33,171 nt of DNA from positions 1 through 33,171 of the forward strand of contig NZ_LMHZ01000038.1 in NCBI RefSeq assembly GCF_001428545.1. Direction: 5' to 3'. Origin of the DNA: Noviherbaspirillum sp. Root189. GTDB lineage: Bacteria; Pseudomonadota; Gammaproteobacteria; Burkholderiales; Burkholderiaceae_D. The stretch's first letter is position 1, and each line of letters starts with the position of its first letter. Positions 23,677 through 32,491 of the stretch are shown here, piece by piece. The notes under the pieces were generated by a model, which was given only the letters and a program-made list of their open reading frames with translations, did not search any database and had not been told where the DNA came from. Position numbers and translations under genes: made by a program.

Positions 23677-24855
23677 TTACACCACTTCGAAGAGGCCGGC
23701 AGCACCCTGGCCACCGCCGATGCACATGGTCACGACCACGTACTTGGCGCCGCGGCGCTTGCCTTCGATCAGCGCATGGCCGGTCAGGCGAGCGCCCGAT
23801 ACGCCGTACGGGTGACCCACGGCAATCGCGCCGCCGTTGACGTTGAGGCGATCAGCCGGGATGCCGAGCTTGTCGCGGCAGTACAGGACCTGCACCGCGA
23901 ATGCTTCGTTCAGTTCCCACAGACCGATGTCTTCCACCTTGAGGCCGGCTTTCTTGAGCAGCTTGGGGATCGCAAAGACCGGGCCGATACCCATTTCATC
24001 CGGCTCGCAACCGGCGATGGCGAAACCGCGATAGATACCGAGCGGCTGCAGGCCGCGTTGTTCGGCCAGCTTGCTGTTCATGACGATGGCAACCGATGCG
24101 CCGTCGGAGAACTGGCTGGCGTTACCTGCGGAGATCACGCCGCCCGGCAGCGCGGTACGGATCTTGGACACGCCTTCAAGTGTGGTGTCGGCACGGATGC
24201 CTTCGTCGGCGGAGATGGTGACTTCGCGGGTCACCAGCATGCCGGTTTCCTTGTCGGCCACGCCCATGATGGTCGTCATCGGAACAATTTCGTCGTTGAA
24301 CTTGCCTGCGGCCAGCGCAGCCGCTGCGCGCTGCTGGCTCTGGACGCCGTATTCATCCTGGCGTTCCTTGCTGATGTTATAGCGCTTGGCGACTGTCTCA
24401 GCAGTCTGCAGCATCGGCCAGTAGATTTCAGGCTTGTTCTGCTTGAGCCAGACTTCAGCCAGCATGTGCTTGTTGGCTTCGTTCTGTACGCAGGAGATCG
24501 ACTCGACGCCACCCGCTGCATACACGTCGCCTTCACCCGCGATCACGCGCTGCGCTGCGGTCGCGATGGTTTGCAGGCCGGAGGAGCAGAAACGGTTGAT
24601 GGTCATGCCGGCGGTCGTCACCGGGCATCCGCCGCGCAGTGCGATCTGACGGGCAATGTTGCTGCCGGTGGCGCCTTCCGGCGTGGCGCAGCCCATGATG
24701 ACGTCTTCTACTTCACCTGCTTCAATCTTTGCGCGCTCGATAGCTGCCTTGAGCACATGGCCGCCCAGCGTCGCGCCGTGGGTCATGTTGAACGCGCCTT
24801 TCCATGATTTGGCCAGGCCGGTACGAGCTGTGGATACGATGACGGCGTCAGTCAT
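23677..24855 (-). CDS. Acetyl-CoA C-acyltransferase (thiolase)
   Basis: Thiolase II/I enzymes join or split acyl-CoA and acetyl-CoA. The 392-residue protein has the three catalytic residues exactly spaced: Cys90 (NRFCSSG), His348 (AVGHPYG) and Cys378 (TMCIGGGQG). The loop sequence and the family start [12 protein letters not shown] resemble FadA-type degradative enzymes. A strong ribosome-binding site (AAGGAG) supports the ATG. It heads the minus-strand run, facing a divergent region with a TetR-like palindrome. Whether it acts in fatty-acid breakdown or another acyl chain pathway cannot be told from sequence. Confidence 0.95.
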   Translation of the reverse strand: MTDAVIVSTARTGLAKSWKGAFNMTHGATLGGHVLKAAIERAKIEAGEVEDVIMGCATPEGATGSNIARQIALRGGCPVTTAGMTINRFCSSGLQTIATAAQRVIAGEGDVYAAGGVESISCVQNEANKHMLAEVWLKQNKPEIYWPMLQTAETVAKRYNISKERQDEYGVQSQQRAAAALAAGKFNDEIVPMTTIMGVADKETGMLVTREVTISADEGIRADTTLEGVSKIRTALPGGVISAGNASQFSDGASVAIVMNSKLAEQRGLQPLGIYRGFAIAGCEPDEMGIGPVFAIPKLLKKAGLKVEDIGLWELNEAFAVQVLYCRDKLGIPADRLNVNGGAIAVGHPYGVSGARLTGHALIEGKRRGAKYVVVTMCIGGGQGAAGLFEVV

Positions 24856-24969
24856 TTAATGCTCCTTGAGTTGGATTTGTGGATGTTCGAATCAGTGCTC
24901 GAGCTTGTCGCTTCTTCGGCGGACCACTGCGCGGCGTTCGGCTTTGCCGCCTCGTCTTCCAGTAAAGCT

Positions 24970-24991
24970 GTTAGGTTTTAGTTAGGTTTTA
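24970..24991. repeat. Perfect 11-bp tandem repeat upstream of the thiolase operon
   Basis: GTTAGGTTTTA occurs twice in direct succession (24970-24980 and 24981-24991), about 115-136 bases upstream of the thiolase start. Eleven bases is about one helical turn, so both copies face the same side of DNA, as in direct-repeat binding sites. It could also be a chance slippage duplication. Confidence 0.6.
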
Positions 24992-25037
24992 ATCAGGCAA
25001 AAAATTCACCGAAATTTGAGAATAGCATATTTTTAGC

Positions 25038-25049
25038 ACGATCGTTCGT
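25038..25049. promoter_or_regulatory. TetR-like palindrome between thiolase operon and transporter
   Basis: ACGATCGTTCGT has ACGA/TCGT arms and an extended flank AGC...AAAGCT. The ACGnnCGTTCGT style recalls TetR-family sites, including those controlling fatty-acid degradation in beta-proteobacteria; this is from memory and not a scan. It lies in the 398-base divergent gap, about 180 bases from the thiolase start and about 205 from the transporter start, so it could control either side. Confidence 0.4.
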
Positions 25050-25253
25050 AAAGCTTTTCTTCTTTTTTCAAACATCTTCCTATAGTGCATCTCACCAGGA
25101 TCGCAACACAAAATTGTCTTTGCGACAAGTTGCACGCTGTAAGTTTCTGTAAGTTTGAAGCAAGCATCCCGTAAGGTTCGAGTCGCACACTCCAGATGTG
25201 CAATATGGGCAAGAAGTTTTGCACATGAATATTAATTATTTGAGGAGATAGGC

Positions 25254-26915
25254 ATGGCGACAGTACAAACGACTGCACGCGGCATGACGTCAGAGGAGCG
25301 GAAAGTCATTTTCGCATCTTCGCTGGGAACGGTATTCGAGTGGTACGACTTTTATCTATACGGCTCACTGGCCGCGATTATCGCGAAACAGTTCTTTGCC
25401 GGTACCGACCCGAACACCGCGTTCATTTTCGCGCTGCTGGCATTCGCGGCAGGTTTTATTGTTCGTCCTTTCGGCGCCCTAGTCTTTGGTCGACTCGGCG
25501 ATATGATCGGCCGTAAATACACCTTCCTGGTGACGATCCTGATCATGGGCGTTTCGACCTTCATCGTCGGCTTGTTGCCCAACTATGCTTCGATCGGCAT
25601 TGCAGCGCCGATCATCCTTATTACTCTGCGGATTCTGCAGGGGCTCGCACTTGGCGGTGAATATGGCGGCGCGGCAACCTATGTCGCCGAACATGCTCCG
25701 CACGGCAAGCGCGGCGCCTTCACCGCATGGATCCAGACTACTGCGACACTGGGCCTGTTCCTGTCACTGATGGTGATTCTCGGCACCCGTACCGCAATCG
25801 GCGAAGCAGCCTTTGCTGATTGGGGCTGGCGTATCCCGTTCCTGGTCTCGGTGTTCCTGCTGGCAATTTCGGTCTGGATCCGCCTGTCCATGAATGAATC
25901 CCCGGCGTTCGCCAAGATGAAAGCCGAAGGCAAGACTTCCAAGGCACCATTGACCGAATCCTTCGCTGAGTGGAAAAACCTGAAGATCGTGATCCTGGCA
26001 CTGATCGGTTTGACCGCCGGTCAAGCAGTGGTCTGGTACACCGGTCAGTTCTACGCACTGTTCTTCCTGACGCAGACACTGAAGGTGGATGGTGCAACGG
26101 CTAACCTGCTGATCGCTGCATCGCTCGTGATCGGTACACCGTTCTTCATCATTTTCGGTAGCCTGTCCGACAAGATCGGCCGCAAGCCAATCATCCTCGG
26201 TGGCTGCTTGCTTGCTGCGGTGACATACTTCCCGATTTTCAGCGCATTGACGCACTACGCTAACCCGGCGCTGGAAAACGCGATCAAGAACTCCCCGGTT
26301 GTCGTGACGGCCGATCCGTCAAAGTGCCAGTTCCTGTTTAACCCAACCGGCACCAAGAAGTTCACCTCTTCCTGCGACATCGCACGTACCTTGCTGGCTA
26401 ACGCTTCCGTAAGCTACAACACGGTTGAAGCGCCTGCAGGCACCATTGCATCAATCAAGATCGGTGAAAAGACCATCCAGGGTTACGATGCAACCGGCCT
26501 CTCGAAAGAAGAAGCCGCTGCAAAAGACGCTGCGTTCAAGAAGGAAGTCGGTGACGCCATCAAGGCCGCAGGTTATCCAAGCAAGGCTGATCCGGCCCAG
26601 ATGAACAAGGGCATGGTCCTGCTGCTGCTGGTGGTCCTGGTGCTCTATGTCACCATGGTCTACGGTCCGATTGCGGCGATGCTGGTCGAAATGTTCCCGA
26701 CACGCATTCGCTACACATCCATGTCCCTGCCTTACCATATCGGCAACGGCTGGTTCGGCGGTCTGTTGCCGACCACAGCGTTCGCGCTGGTGGCCTACAA
26801 GGGCGACATCTACTTCGGTCTCTGGTATCCGATCATCATCGCTCTGATTACTTTCGTGGTCGGTATGCTGTTCGTCAAGGAAACCAAGGACAAGGATATC
26901 TACGCTGCAGATTAA
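25254..26915 (+). CDS. MFS transporter of the metabolite:H+ symporter (MHS) family with a periplasmic insertion
   Basis: This inner-membrane symporter of the ProP/ShiA/KgtP type imports an organic solute with protons. It has 553 residues against about 430 usually. The MHS signature is clear: FEWYDFYLYGSLA (28-40), RPFGALVFGRLGDMIGRK (71-88, loop 2-3) and GSLSDKIGRKP (loop 8-9). The excess is one insertion (about 336-450) between membrane segments 9 and 10, where topology puts it in the periplasm. It holds only two cysteines, C358 and C374, which could form a disulphide, plus a Lys/Ala-rich helix. GGAG lies just upstream of the ATG, and a strong terminator follows. The substrate is unknown; a carboxylate is a guess. 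Confidence 0.9.
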   Translation: MATVQTTARGMTSEERKVIFASSLGTVFEWYDFYLYGSLAAIIAKQFFAGTDPNTAFIFALLAFAAGFIVRPFGALVFGRLGDMIGRKYTFLVTILIMGVSTFIVGLLPNYASIGIAAPIILITLRILQGLALGGEYGGAATYVAEHAPHGKRGAFTAWIQTTATLGLFLSLMVILGTRTAIGEAAFADWGWRIPFLVSVFLLAISVWIRLSMNESPAFAKMKAEGKTSKAPLTESFAEWKNLKIVILALIGLTAGQAVVWYTGQFYALFFLTQTLKVDGATANLLIAASLVIGTPFFIIFGSLSDKIGRKPIILGGCLLAAVTYFPIFSALTHYANPALENAIKNSPVVVTADPSKCQFLFNPTGTKKFTSSCDIARTLLANASVSYNTVEAPAGTIASIKIGEKTIQGYDATGLSKEEAAAKDAAFKKEVGDAIKAAGYPSKADPAQMNKGMVLLLLVVLVLYVTMVYGPIAAMLVEMFPTRIRYTSMSLPYHIGNGWFGGLLPTTAFALVAYKGDIYFGLWYPIIIALITFVVGMLFVKETKDKDIYAAD

Positions 26916-26955
26916 GCATGGAATCGTGACGGGCGGTCTACCCCGCCCGGCTCGG

Positions 26956-26985
26956 AAAGCCGCCTGGACTTCAGGCGGCTTTTTT
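26956..26985 (+). terminator. Rho-independent terminator of the MHS transporter
   Basis: AAAGCCGCCTG pairs with CAGGCGGCTTT around a five-base loop (GACTT), followed by TTTTT. It lies about 40 bases after the transporter stop, a textbook intrinsic terminator that separates it from purT. Confidence 0.9.
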
Positions 26986-27098
26986 ATTTCTTCATCTTGC
27001 GCGTCGCCTGCCAAAAAGCTGCATTTCTGGTATCGTCCGCGAACCAACTCCAACACCAAGCCGCACCCACTTTTAGAGTTCCATTTTTCATTCACGTC

Positions 27099-28310
27099 AT
27101 GAAAACACCTGTTCGCCTCGGCACACCACTCTCTCCCTCCGCTGTCAAAGTCATGCTGCTAGGCTCCGGCGAACTGGGAAAGGAAGTCATCATCGCGTTA
27201 CAGCGCCTCGGCGTCGAAGTCATCGCCGTGGACCGTTATCCGAATGCCCCGGGCCACCAGGTAGCACATCGCGCCCATGTCATCGATATGACGGACGGCG
27301 CCGCACTGACTGCCCTGATTGAAAAGGAGCAGCCTGATCTGGTCGTGCCCGAAATCGAAGCGATTGCGACGCCGGCCTTGGTGGAACTCGAACGCAAGGG
27401 TGTTGCGACCGTCATTCCGACCGCTCGTGCCGCATGGCTGACCATGAATCGCGAAGGAATACGCCGGCTTGCCGCGGAAGAACTTGGGCTTGCGACCTCA
27501 CCCTACCGGTTTGCCGACAGCCTGGACGAACTGAAAGCGGCTTGCGAGGCAGTTGGCTTTCCCTGTGTCGTCAAGCCAGTGATGTCCTCATCGGGAAAAG
27601 GTCAGTCGCGCGTTGACAACGCCGCAGAGGTGGAGAAGGCCTGGAACTATGCGGCCGCAGGCGGTCGCGTCGACGCAGGCCGGGTAATTGTGGAAGGCTT
27701 TATCGATTTTGACTACGAAATCACGCAACTCACGGTGCGCGCATTGAACGCACAGGGCGACGTGACGACGCATTTCTGCGAACCGATCGGACATGTGCAG
27801 GAAAAAGGCGACTACGTCGAATCCTGGCAGCCGCATCCGATGCCTGCTGCGGCACTGCAAAAATCAAGGGAAATCGCCAGAAAGGTGACCGATGATCTCG
27901 GCGGACTCGGCGTCTTCGGCGTGGAGTTGTTTGTAAAAGGCGACATGGTGTGGTTCTCGGAAGTCAGCCCCCGCCCACACGACACCGGTATGGTGACCAT
28001 GGCAAGCCAGCGTCAGAATGAATTTGAACTGCATGCGAAAGCCATCCTGGGCTTGCCCGTGGACGTTTCCCTACTGGCACCCGGGGCCTCTGCCGTCATC
28101 TACGGCAAGCATGAAGCAAAAGCACTGGCGTTCGAAGGTGTCGCGGATGCACTGGCCACGCCTGGCGTCGATATTCGATTATTCGGGAAACCGGAATCCT
28201 TTGCGCGTCGGCGAATGGGTGTTGCGCTGGCAACGGCAAAGGATGTGGAGACGGCGCGTGTGCTGGCAAAAGAAGCTGCTGCCAAGGTAAGGCCGGTAGT
28301 CATTAAGTAG
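27099..28310 (+). CDS. purT: Formate-dependent phosphoribosylglycinamide formyltransferase
   Basis: PurT makes formylglycinamide ribonucleotide from GAR, formate and ATP, an alternative to folate-dependent PurN. The ATP-grasp layout is visible in 403 residues: [11 protein letters not shown] near the N-terminus, the P-loop-like SSSGKGQS, and [14 protein letters not shown] in the metal and ADP site. The ATG at 27099 gives the normal start; the extension to 26997 is shadow next to the terminator. It is convergent with the trehalose genes, 25 bases between stops. No purine operator was recognised upstream. Confidence 0.95.
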   Translation: MKTPVRLGTPLSPSAVKVMLLGSGELGKEVIIALQRLGVEVIAVDRYPNAPGHQVAHRAHVIDMTDGAALTALIEKEQPDLVVPEIEAIATPALVELERKGVATVIPTARAAWLTMNREGIRRLAAEELGLATSPYRFADSLDELKAACEAVGFPCVVKPVMSSSGKGQSRVDNAAEVEKAWNYAAAGGRVDAGRVIVEGFIDFDYEITQLTVRALNAQGDVTTHFCEPIGHVQEKGDYVESWQPHPMPAAALQKSREIARKVTDDLGGLGVFGVELFVKGDMVWFSEVSPRPHDTGMVTMASQRQNEFELHAKAILGLPVDVSLLAPGASAVIYGKHEAKALAFEGVADALATPGVDIRLFGKPESFARRRMGVALATAKDVETARVLAKEAAAKVRPVVIK

Positions 28311-28335
28311 GGCGACTGTGTAGGATTTAATGCGT

Positions 28336-29133
28336 TTACGGCGCTGGGTGCGAACCCGCCTTATCGAGCAATATCTCGCTTAATCGATGCAACAGCATGT
28401 CAAGCAAATCGATTACCTGCTCCTGGCGCTGCAAATAATATTGCGCTGCCGTGTCAGGTGCATCTTCTATCCGTATCGTCAGAAGGTCCTCGCGAGGCAG
28501 TCTGAAAACCGACTCGTCGGTCACATCGTCACCAACATAAATAACAGACGGTGCCGAGATCGTGTGTCGCAGCATCTCCAGTGCATCACCTTTACAAGGC
28601 GCTCCGCCAGGGAGCACGTTGAATACGCATTTTCCATCGACAATCTCAGCATCGGGCAACTGCTGACGTATAAGCCGACGTAGCCGTGCTTCCGTACGGG
28701 ACAAGTCCTGCGCCATACGATAATGGATCGACAGTGAAAACGTCTTGTCCTCGATCCACGCTGCTGAAGCAAGGTCTTGCGCCTGCAGTGCGGCTTGCAA
28801 ACGTTTCAACCAGTCCTGACAAGTCAGGCGATAAAGTTCCTCTTGTGTTTCCTGGCCCGGCATCCCTTCGATACCATGATTACCGATCACATACTCCGGA
28901 AAGAAATCGAGCCGAAGACTGACATCCTCCACCGAGCGGCCGGTAATGACCGCTACAGGCGTAAACTCGGTCAATGCCGCCAGGCGGCGTAAAATCGGGG
29001 CAGGGATGCGTGCATCGGACGGATCGGCAACGATCGGAGCAAGCGTGCCGTCGAAGTCGAATGCACACAGCATGCCGGGTCGCACAAGCTCCAGCAGATC
29101 CTGAACTCCTTGATCAAAGAAGGGATTTGCCAT
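28336..29133 (-). CDS. otsB: Trehalose-6-phosphate phosphatase
   Basis: It removes phosphate from trehalose-6-phosphate to give the compatible solute trehalose. The HAD-fold motifs are in place over 265 residues: DFDGT (D26, D28, T30), TGR (motif II region), K181 and GDDVTDE (about 201-207). It starts two bases after the otsA stop, with its ribosome-binding site inside otsA, so translation is coupled. Length and motifs are normal and the enzyme should be active. Confidence 0.95.
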   Translation of the reverse strand: MANPFFDQGVQDLLELVRPGMLCAFDFDGTLAPIVADPSDARIPAPILRRLAALTEFTPVAVITGRSVEDVSLRLDFFPEYVIGNHGIEGMPGQETQEELYRLTCQDWLKRLQAALQAQDLASAAWIEDKTFSLSIHYRMAQDLSRTEARLRRLIRQQLPDAEIVDGKCVFNVLPGGAPCKGDALEMLRHTISAPSVIYVGDDVTDESVFRLPREDLLTIRIEDAPDTAAQYYLQRQEQVIDLLDMLLHRLSEILLDKAGSHPAP

Positions 29134-29135
29134 GA

Positions 29136-31394
29136 TCAGACCACGCGACGCAGAACCGGGCGATGATGCGTATCGATTCTCTGCATGACACGCTCACGTT
29201 TGCGCAGGCGCGCTGCATCTAAAAGCATATGTCCAGCCCAACGATAAACATTGAAGTCTTTCACAAGCGCCCGCATGCTGCGCATCCTCTCCTTTTGCTC
29301 GGCTTCCGGCATTGTCAGGGCCCGATATAAGGCCTCCGCGCTTTGCTCAATGTGGTAAGGATTGACAATCAGTGCTTCGTGCAGTTCACGCGCGGCGCCG
29401 GTGAACTGACTCAGCAGGAGAACCCCAAGTTCGTCGTAGCGTGAAGCAATAAACTCCTTCGCGACCAGGTTCATGCCATCGTGCAGGCTGGTGACCATGC
29501 AGACATCCGCCGCCCGGTAATACCGGTTGAGCTGATACTGATCATGATGTTCCGCCTTCAACAGGATGGGAACATAATTTCCTTGCGAGAAGCGCTGATT
29601 GATACGTAGCACCAGCGCCCTGACACGTGCCTCGAAGTTCTGGTATTCCTCCAGTGAGGACCTCGACGGTGCAGCGATCTGCACGAAGGTAAACTTGCCC
29701 ACCATGCCCGGATTCAGTTCAAGCATACGCTCTACGGCCTGAAATCGCTCAACAATACCTTTGGTGTAGTCCAGCCTGTCAACGCCAATACCCAGCAAGT
29801 GATCCGGCGGCAGTGCCAGCGACTTGCGGATATTGATCCTGCATTCGTTGCGACTCTCCGCGCTGACTTCGCCGGCACCGGGCCAGGCAATAGAAATCGG
29901 GTAATTTTCGACCTGCGTCAGCTTGCCGCCATGGGAAACGGTTGATGCCTCCGACTCGATACGGGTTTCCAGATAACGATCTACCGTTTCCAGGAAATTC
30001 TTGCGATGGAATGGCGTATGGAAGCCGAGAATAGTACTGCCCAGCATACCGGCAAGGATTTCCTCGCGCCACGGACAGATGCCGAAGGACTCGGGATTAG
30101 GCCACGGAATGTGCCAGAACGTGATAATGGTGGCGCGTGGCAGCACCTTGGAAATCATTTTCGGCAGCAAGGCAAAGTGATAGTCCTGCACCAGAATGAC
30201 AGGATCGTCGGTACGGGCCTCTGCAATGACGGCATCCGCAAATCGCTGATTCACTTTGACGTACTGTTCCCAGTCGGACGAGCGGAAAACCGGGCGCACG
30301 TGGGCAATATGGCATAGCGGCCACAAGCCTTCATTCGCAAAACCGTAGTAGTAGCCCTGCTCTTCTTCTTTTGAGAGCCAGACCCGGCGCAGCGTATATT
30401 CCGGCTGTTCAGGCGGGACCGGCACGCGATCATGCTTGTCCACCACCTTTTGATCGGCGCTACCGCTGCCATGCGCGATCCAGGTGCCCGAGCAGGCACG
30501 CATGACTGCTTCAACGGCGGTCACCAGTCCGCTCGCGGGACGGCTTACTTCGACGCCGTTGGCGGTTTCATTGTGGATGTAGGGCTCGCGATTGGATACG
30601 ACCAGGACCTCATCACCAGCGAGCTCGCCGCGCAATAACTCCCGGAGTCGCTCCGGCGTCCATGCTTGCTCGCCATCACGATGTCCCTGTCGCTCGCGGT
30701 GATATTCATGCAGCAGCGCACGCAGATCGCCTACCAACGGACTGACTTCCGGCGAAGGCCGCGCATGCGATGCTGGCAACAGTTCGCCGCGCAACAAGCC
30801 CCTGACACCATTTATCCACCCTCGCCAGCTCAGGTGCGCAACCGCGACGGTAATGAGCGAGATGACGATACCTAACAAGATGAAAAAGTAGATCACATAC
30901 TTCTTTGTGTCCGCACTCCGATGCTCGATAAAGCTCATATCGTGCACCAGCACCAGCTTACCGAAGGCTTCGCCTTCGCGGCTCATCACACTTTGCGCAA
31001 CATGAACCGGGCCTTGCGGCAGACGCACCAACGCCTTTTCGATGCCTTCCCTCGACGCTCCCGGCTCCTTGCATCCCAGTGAGGCCGGATAGGTTGACGT
31101 GGAATACAGAACACGGTCGTTCTTGTCGCAAAATGCCAGCGCATAAAGGCGCTCATCCTCGATGGCCTTGCTAAACAGGTGATTGATCTTGCCCTTTGCG
31201 CGTTGCGGCACGTAGTCGAGTAAAGGCTCTTCCAGTGTTGTGGCAAGCATCTTTGAACGAATGTCCAGATCGCGCACAAACCATCGCAATGTAAAGTTAT
31301 CCAGAAGCGGCACGACGACATACGCACCGAGCGCCAGGACCATGGCGAGAGGGACGACAAAACGCATCGACAGGCGAGTCCACTGCATCTTCAT
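29136..31394 (-). CDS. otsA: Trehalose-6-phosphate synthase with N-terminal membrane sensor-like region
   Basis: OtsA (GT20) joins UDP-glucose and glucose-6-phosphate. The catalytic half (about 261-735) has the key residues: R269 (SNRE), D404 (VQDYH), H428 (FWHIP), R540 and K545 (RLDYTKG), D639 (HDGMNLVAKE); the Gly-rich loop reads RPASGLVTA instead of the usual AGGL. In front is an extra part absent from E. coli OtsA (474 aa): membrane segment 1 (about 11-31), a periplasmic domain (32-165) with a Cys pair C89/C108, membrane segment 2 (166-188), then a HAMP-like stretch (about 189-245). This layout resembles a chemoreceptor or sensor-kinase input with an enzyme as output. It sits 14 bases after the MscS gene and two before otsB. 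Confidence 0.93.
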   Translation of the reverse strand: MKMQWTRLSMRFVVPLAMVLALGAYVVVPLLDNFTLRWFVRDLDIRSKMLATTLEEPLLDYVPQRAKGKINHLFSKAIEDERLYALAFCDKNDRVLYSTSTYPASLGCKEPGASREGIEKALVRLPQGPVHVAQSVMSREGEAFGKLVLVHDMSFIEHRSADTKKYVIYFFILLGIVISLITVAVAHLSWRGWINGVRGLLRGELLPASHARPSPEVSPLVGDLRALLHEYHRERQGHRDGEQAWTPERLRELLRGELAGDEVLVVSNREPYIHNETANGVEVSRPASGLVTAVEAVMRACSGTWIAHGSGSADQKVVDKHDRVPVPPEQPEYTLRRVWLSKEEEQGYYYGFANEGLWPLCHIAHVRPVFRSSDWEQYVKVNQRFADAVIAEARTDDPVILVQDYHFALLPKMISKVLPRATIITFWHIPWPNPESFGICPWREEILAGMLGSTILGFHTPFHRKNFLETVDRYLETRIESEASTVSHGGKLTQVENYPISIAWPGAGEVSAESRNECRINIRKSLALPPDHLLGIGVDRLDYTKGIVERFQAVERMLELNPGMVGKFTFVQIAAPSRSSLEEYQNFEARVRALVLRINQRFSQGNYVPILLKAEHHDQYQLNRYYRAADVCMVTSLHDGMNLVAKEFIASRYDELGVLLLSQFTGAARELHEALIVNPYHIEQSAEALYRALTMPEAEQKERMRSMRALVKDFNVYRWAGHMLLDAARLRKRERVMQRIDTHHRPVLRRVV

Positions 31395-31408
31395 TTTCGT
31401 CTCCTTTT

Positions 31409-32491
31409 TCAGGCGACCAGTTTTTCAGCCGCGTTGGAAATCTCTTCATTGGCAGGAGAAGGCGCGACATACAAGGTGCGTGTCGGATAGGCAAACGAGA
31501 TTTTTCGATCACGCAGTGCCGCGAGCAGACCAAGGTTGATTTCCTGCTGTATGTCCATGTATTTGTTGTAGTCCGGATCAAGCACGTAATACACCACTTC
31601 AAACAACAGGGCACTGTCTCCGTATCCCTTGAAATGCGCGCGGTCAAAGCGGGTCTCAAGATAACTTGCCGACACGATATCCTTGACCGTTTGCGGCAGG
31701 CGTTCGATTTCGGTCATTGGCGTTTCATACGCGATGCCGAACTCAAACAGCACACGCCGTTCCTGCATGCGCTTGTAGTTGCGTATGCGGCATTTCAGCA
31801 ATTCGGCATTGGAGAAGACGATCTGCTCACCGCCCAAGCTACGCAGACGGGTTGTCTTCATGCCCACGTATTCCACTGTGCCCATGTAGGAATCGACGAT
31901 AATGAAGTCGCCAATGACAAACGGTTTGTCCAAAGCGATCGACACAGAGGAGAAAATATCGCCAAGGATATTTTGCACAGCCAGCGCAACCGCAATACCA
32001 CCGATGCCAAGGCTGGCCATGATGGTCGTGATGTTGAATCCGAGATTATCCAGAACCACCAGCGCGGCGGTCGACCATAGAACGATGCGGCCAATGAGGC
32101 CGGCGATCATCAAGTGTGTCGCACTCGCCGGATCGCTCTGGCGCTGATAAATGAAGGAGCGCTGGACAGCGACCGCGATGATGCGGTTTCCCCACAGTGC
32201 GATCTGTGAGACAAGAATAATGATCCATGCGTAGTTCAGCCATTTTGCATGAAGAGCCGACAGCTCGGTCTGGCTAAAGCCGACGAGCAGTGCAATACCG
32301 ATGAAGAATGGCAGCCTCGTACCGGTTGTGATTTGTTCAGCATATTCAAGAAATGAAGGCTTGGCAGTTTTTGCCCGCTGTCGAAGCTGGCGTGCGATGA
32401 ACGCCTTGAGTAATAGCAGTGCGGCGAAAACCACCAAACCGGCGGTCACGGCGAGAGCCGCATCATAGGACACGAAGTCAAAGCTGGTCAT
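31409..32491 (-). CDS. MscS-family mechanosensitive channel
   Basis: MscS channels open under membrane tension to release solutes during hypo-osmotic shock. The 360-residue protein has several N-terminal membrane segments, then the pore helix region with the Gly/Ala pattern GIGGIAVALAVQNILGD, followed by the beta and C-terminal domains (DKPFVIGDFIIVDSYMGTVEYVG, RNYKRMQERRV). It is longer at the N-terminus than E. coli MscS (286 aa). The ATG at 32491 has AGGAG close upstream; the longer frame to 32563 lacks this. It leads the operon with otsA and otsB, so channel opening and trehalose synthesis may be balanced together. Confidence 0.92.
   Translation of the reverse strand: MTSFDFVSYDAALAVTAGLVVFAALLLLKAFIARQLRQRAKTAKPSFLEYAEQITTGTRLPFFIGIALLVGFSQTELSALHAKWLNYAWIIILVSQIALWGNRIIAVAVQRSFIYQRQSDPASATHLMIAGLIGRIVLWSTAALVVLDNLGFNITTIMASLGIGGIAVALAVQNILGDIFSSVSIALDKPFVIGDFIIVDSYMGTVEYVGMKTTRLRSLGGEQIVFSNAELLKCRIRNYKRMQERRVLFEFGIAYETPMTEIERLPQTVKDIVSASYLETRFDRAHFKGYGDSALLFEVVYYVLDPDYNKYMDIQQEINLGLLAALRDRKISFAYPTRTLYVAPSPANEEISNAAEKLVA

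Noticed and set aside
23776-24807. Plus-strand frame of 343 codons opposite the thiolase
   Set aside because: The thiolase active-site residues are all in the minus frame; this is an antisense shadow.
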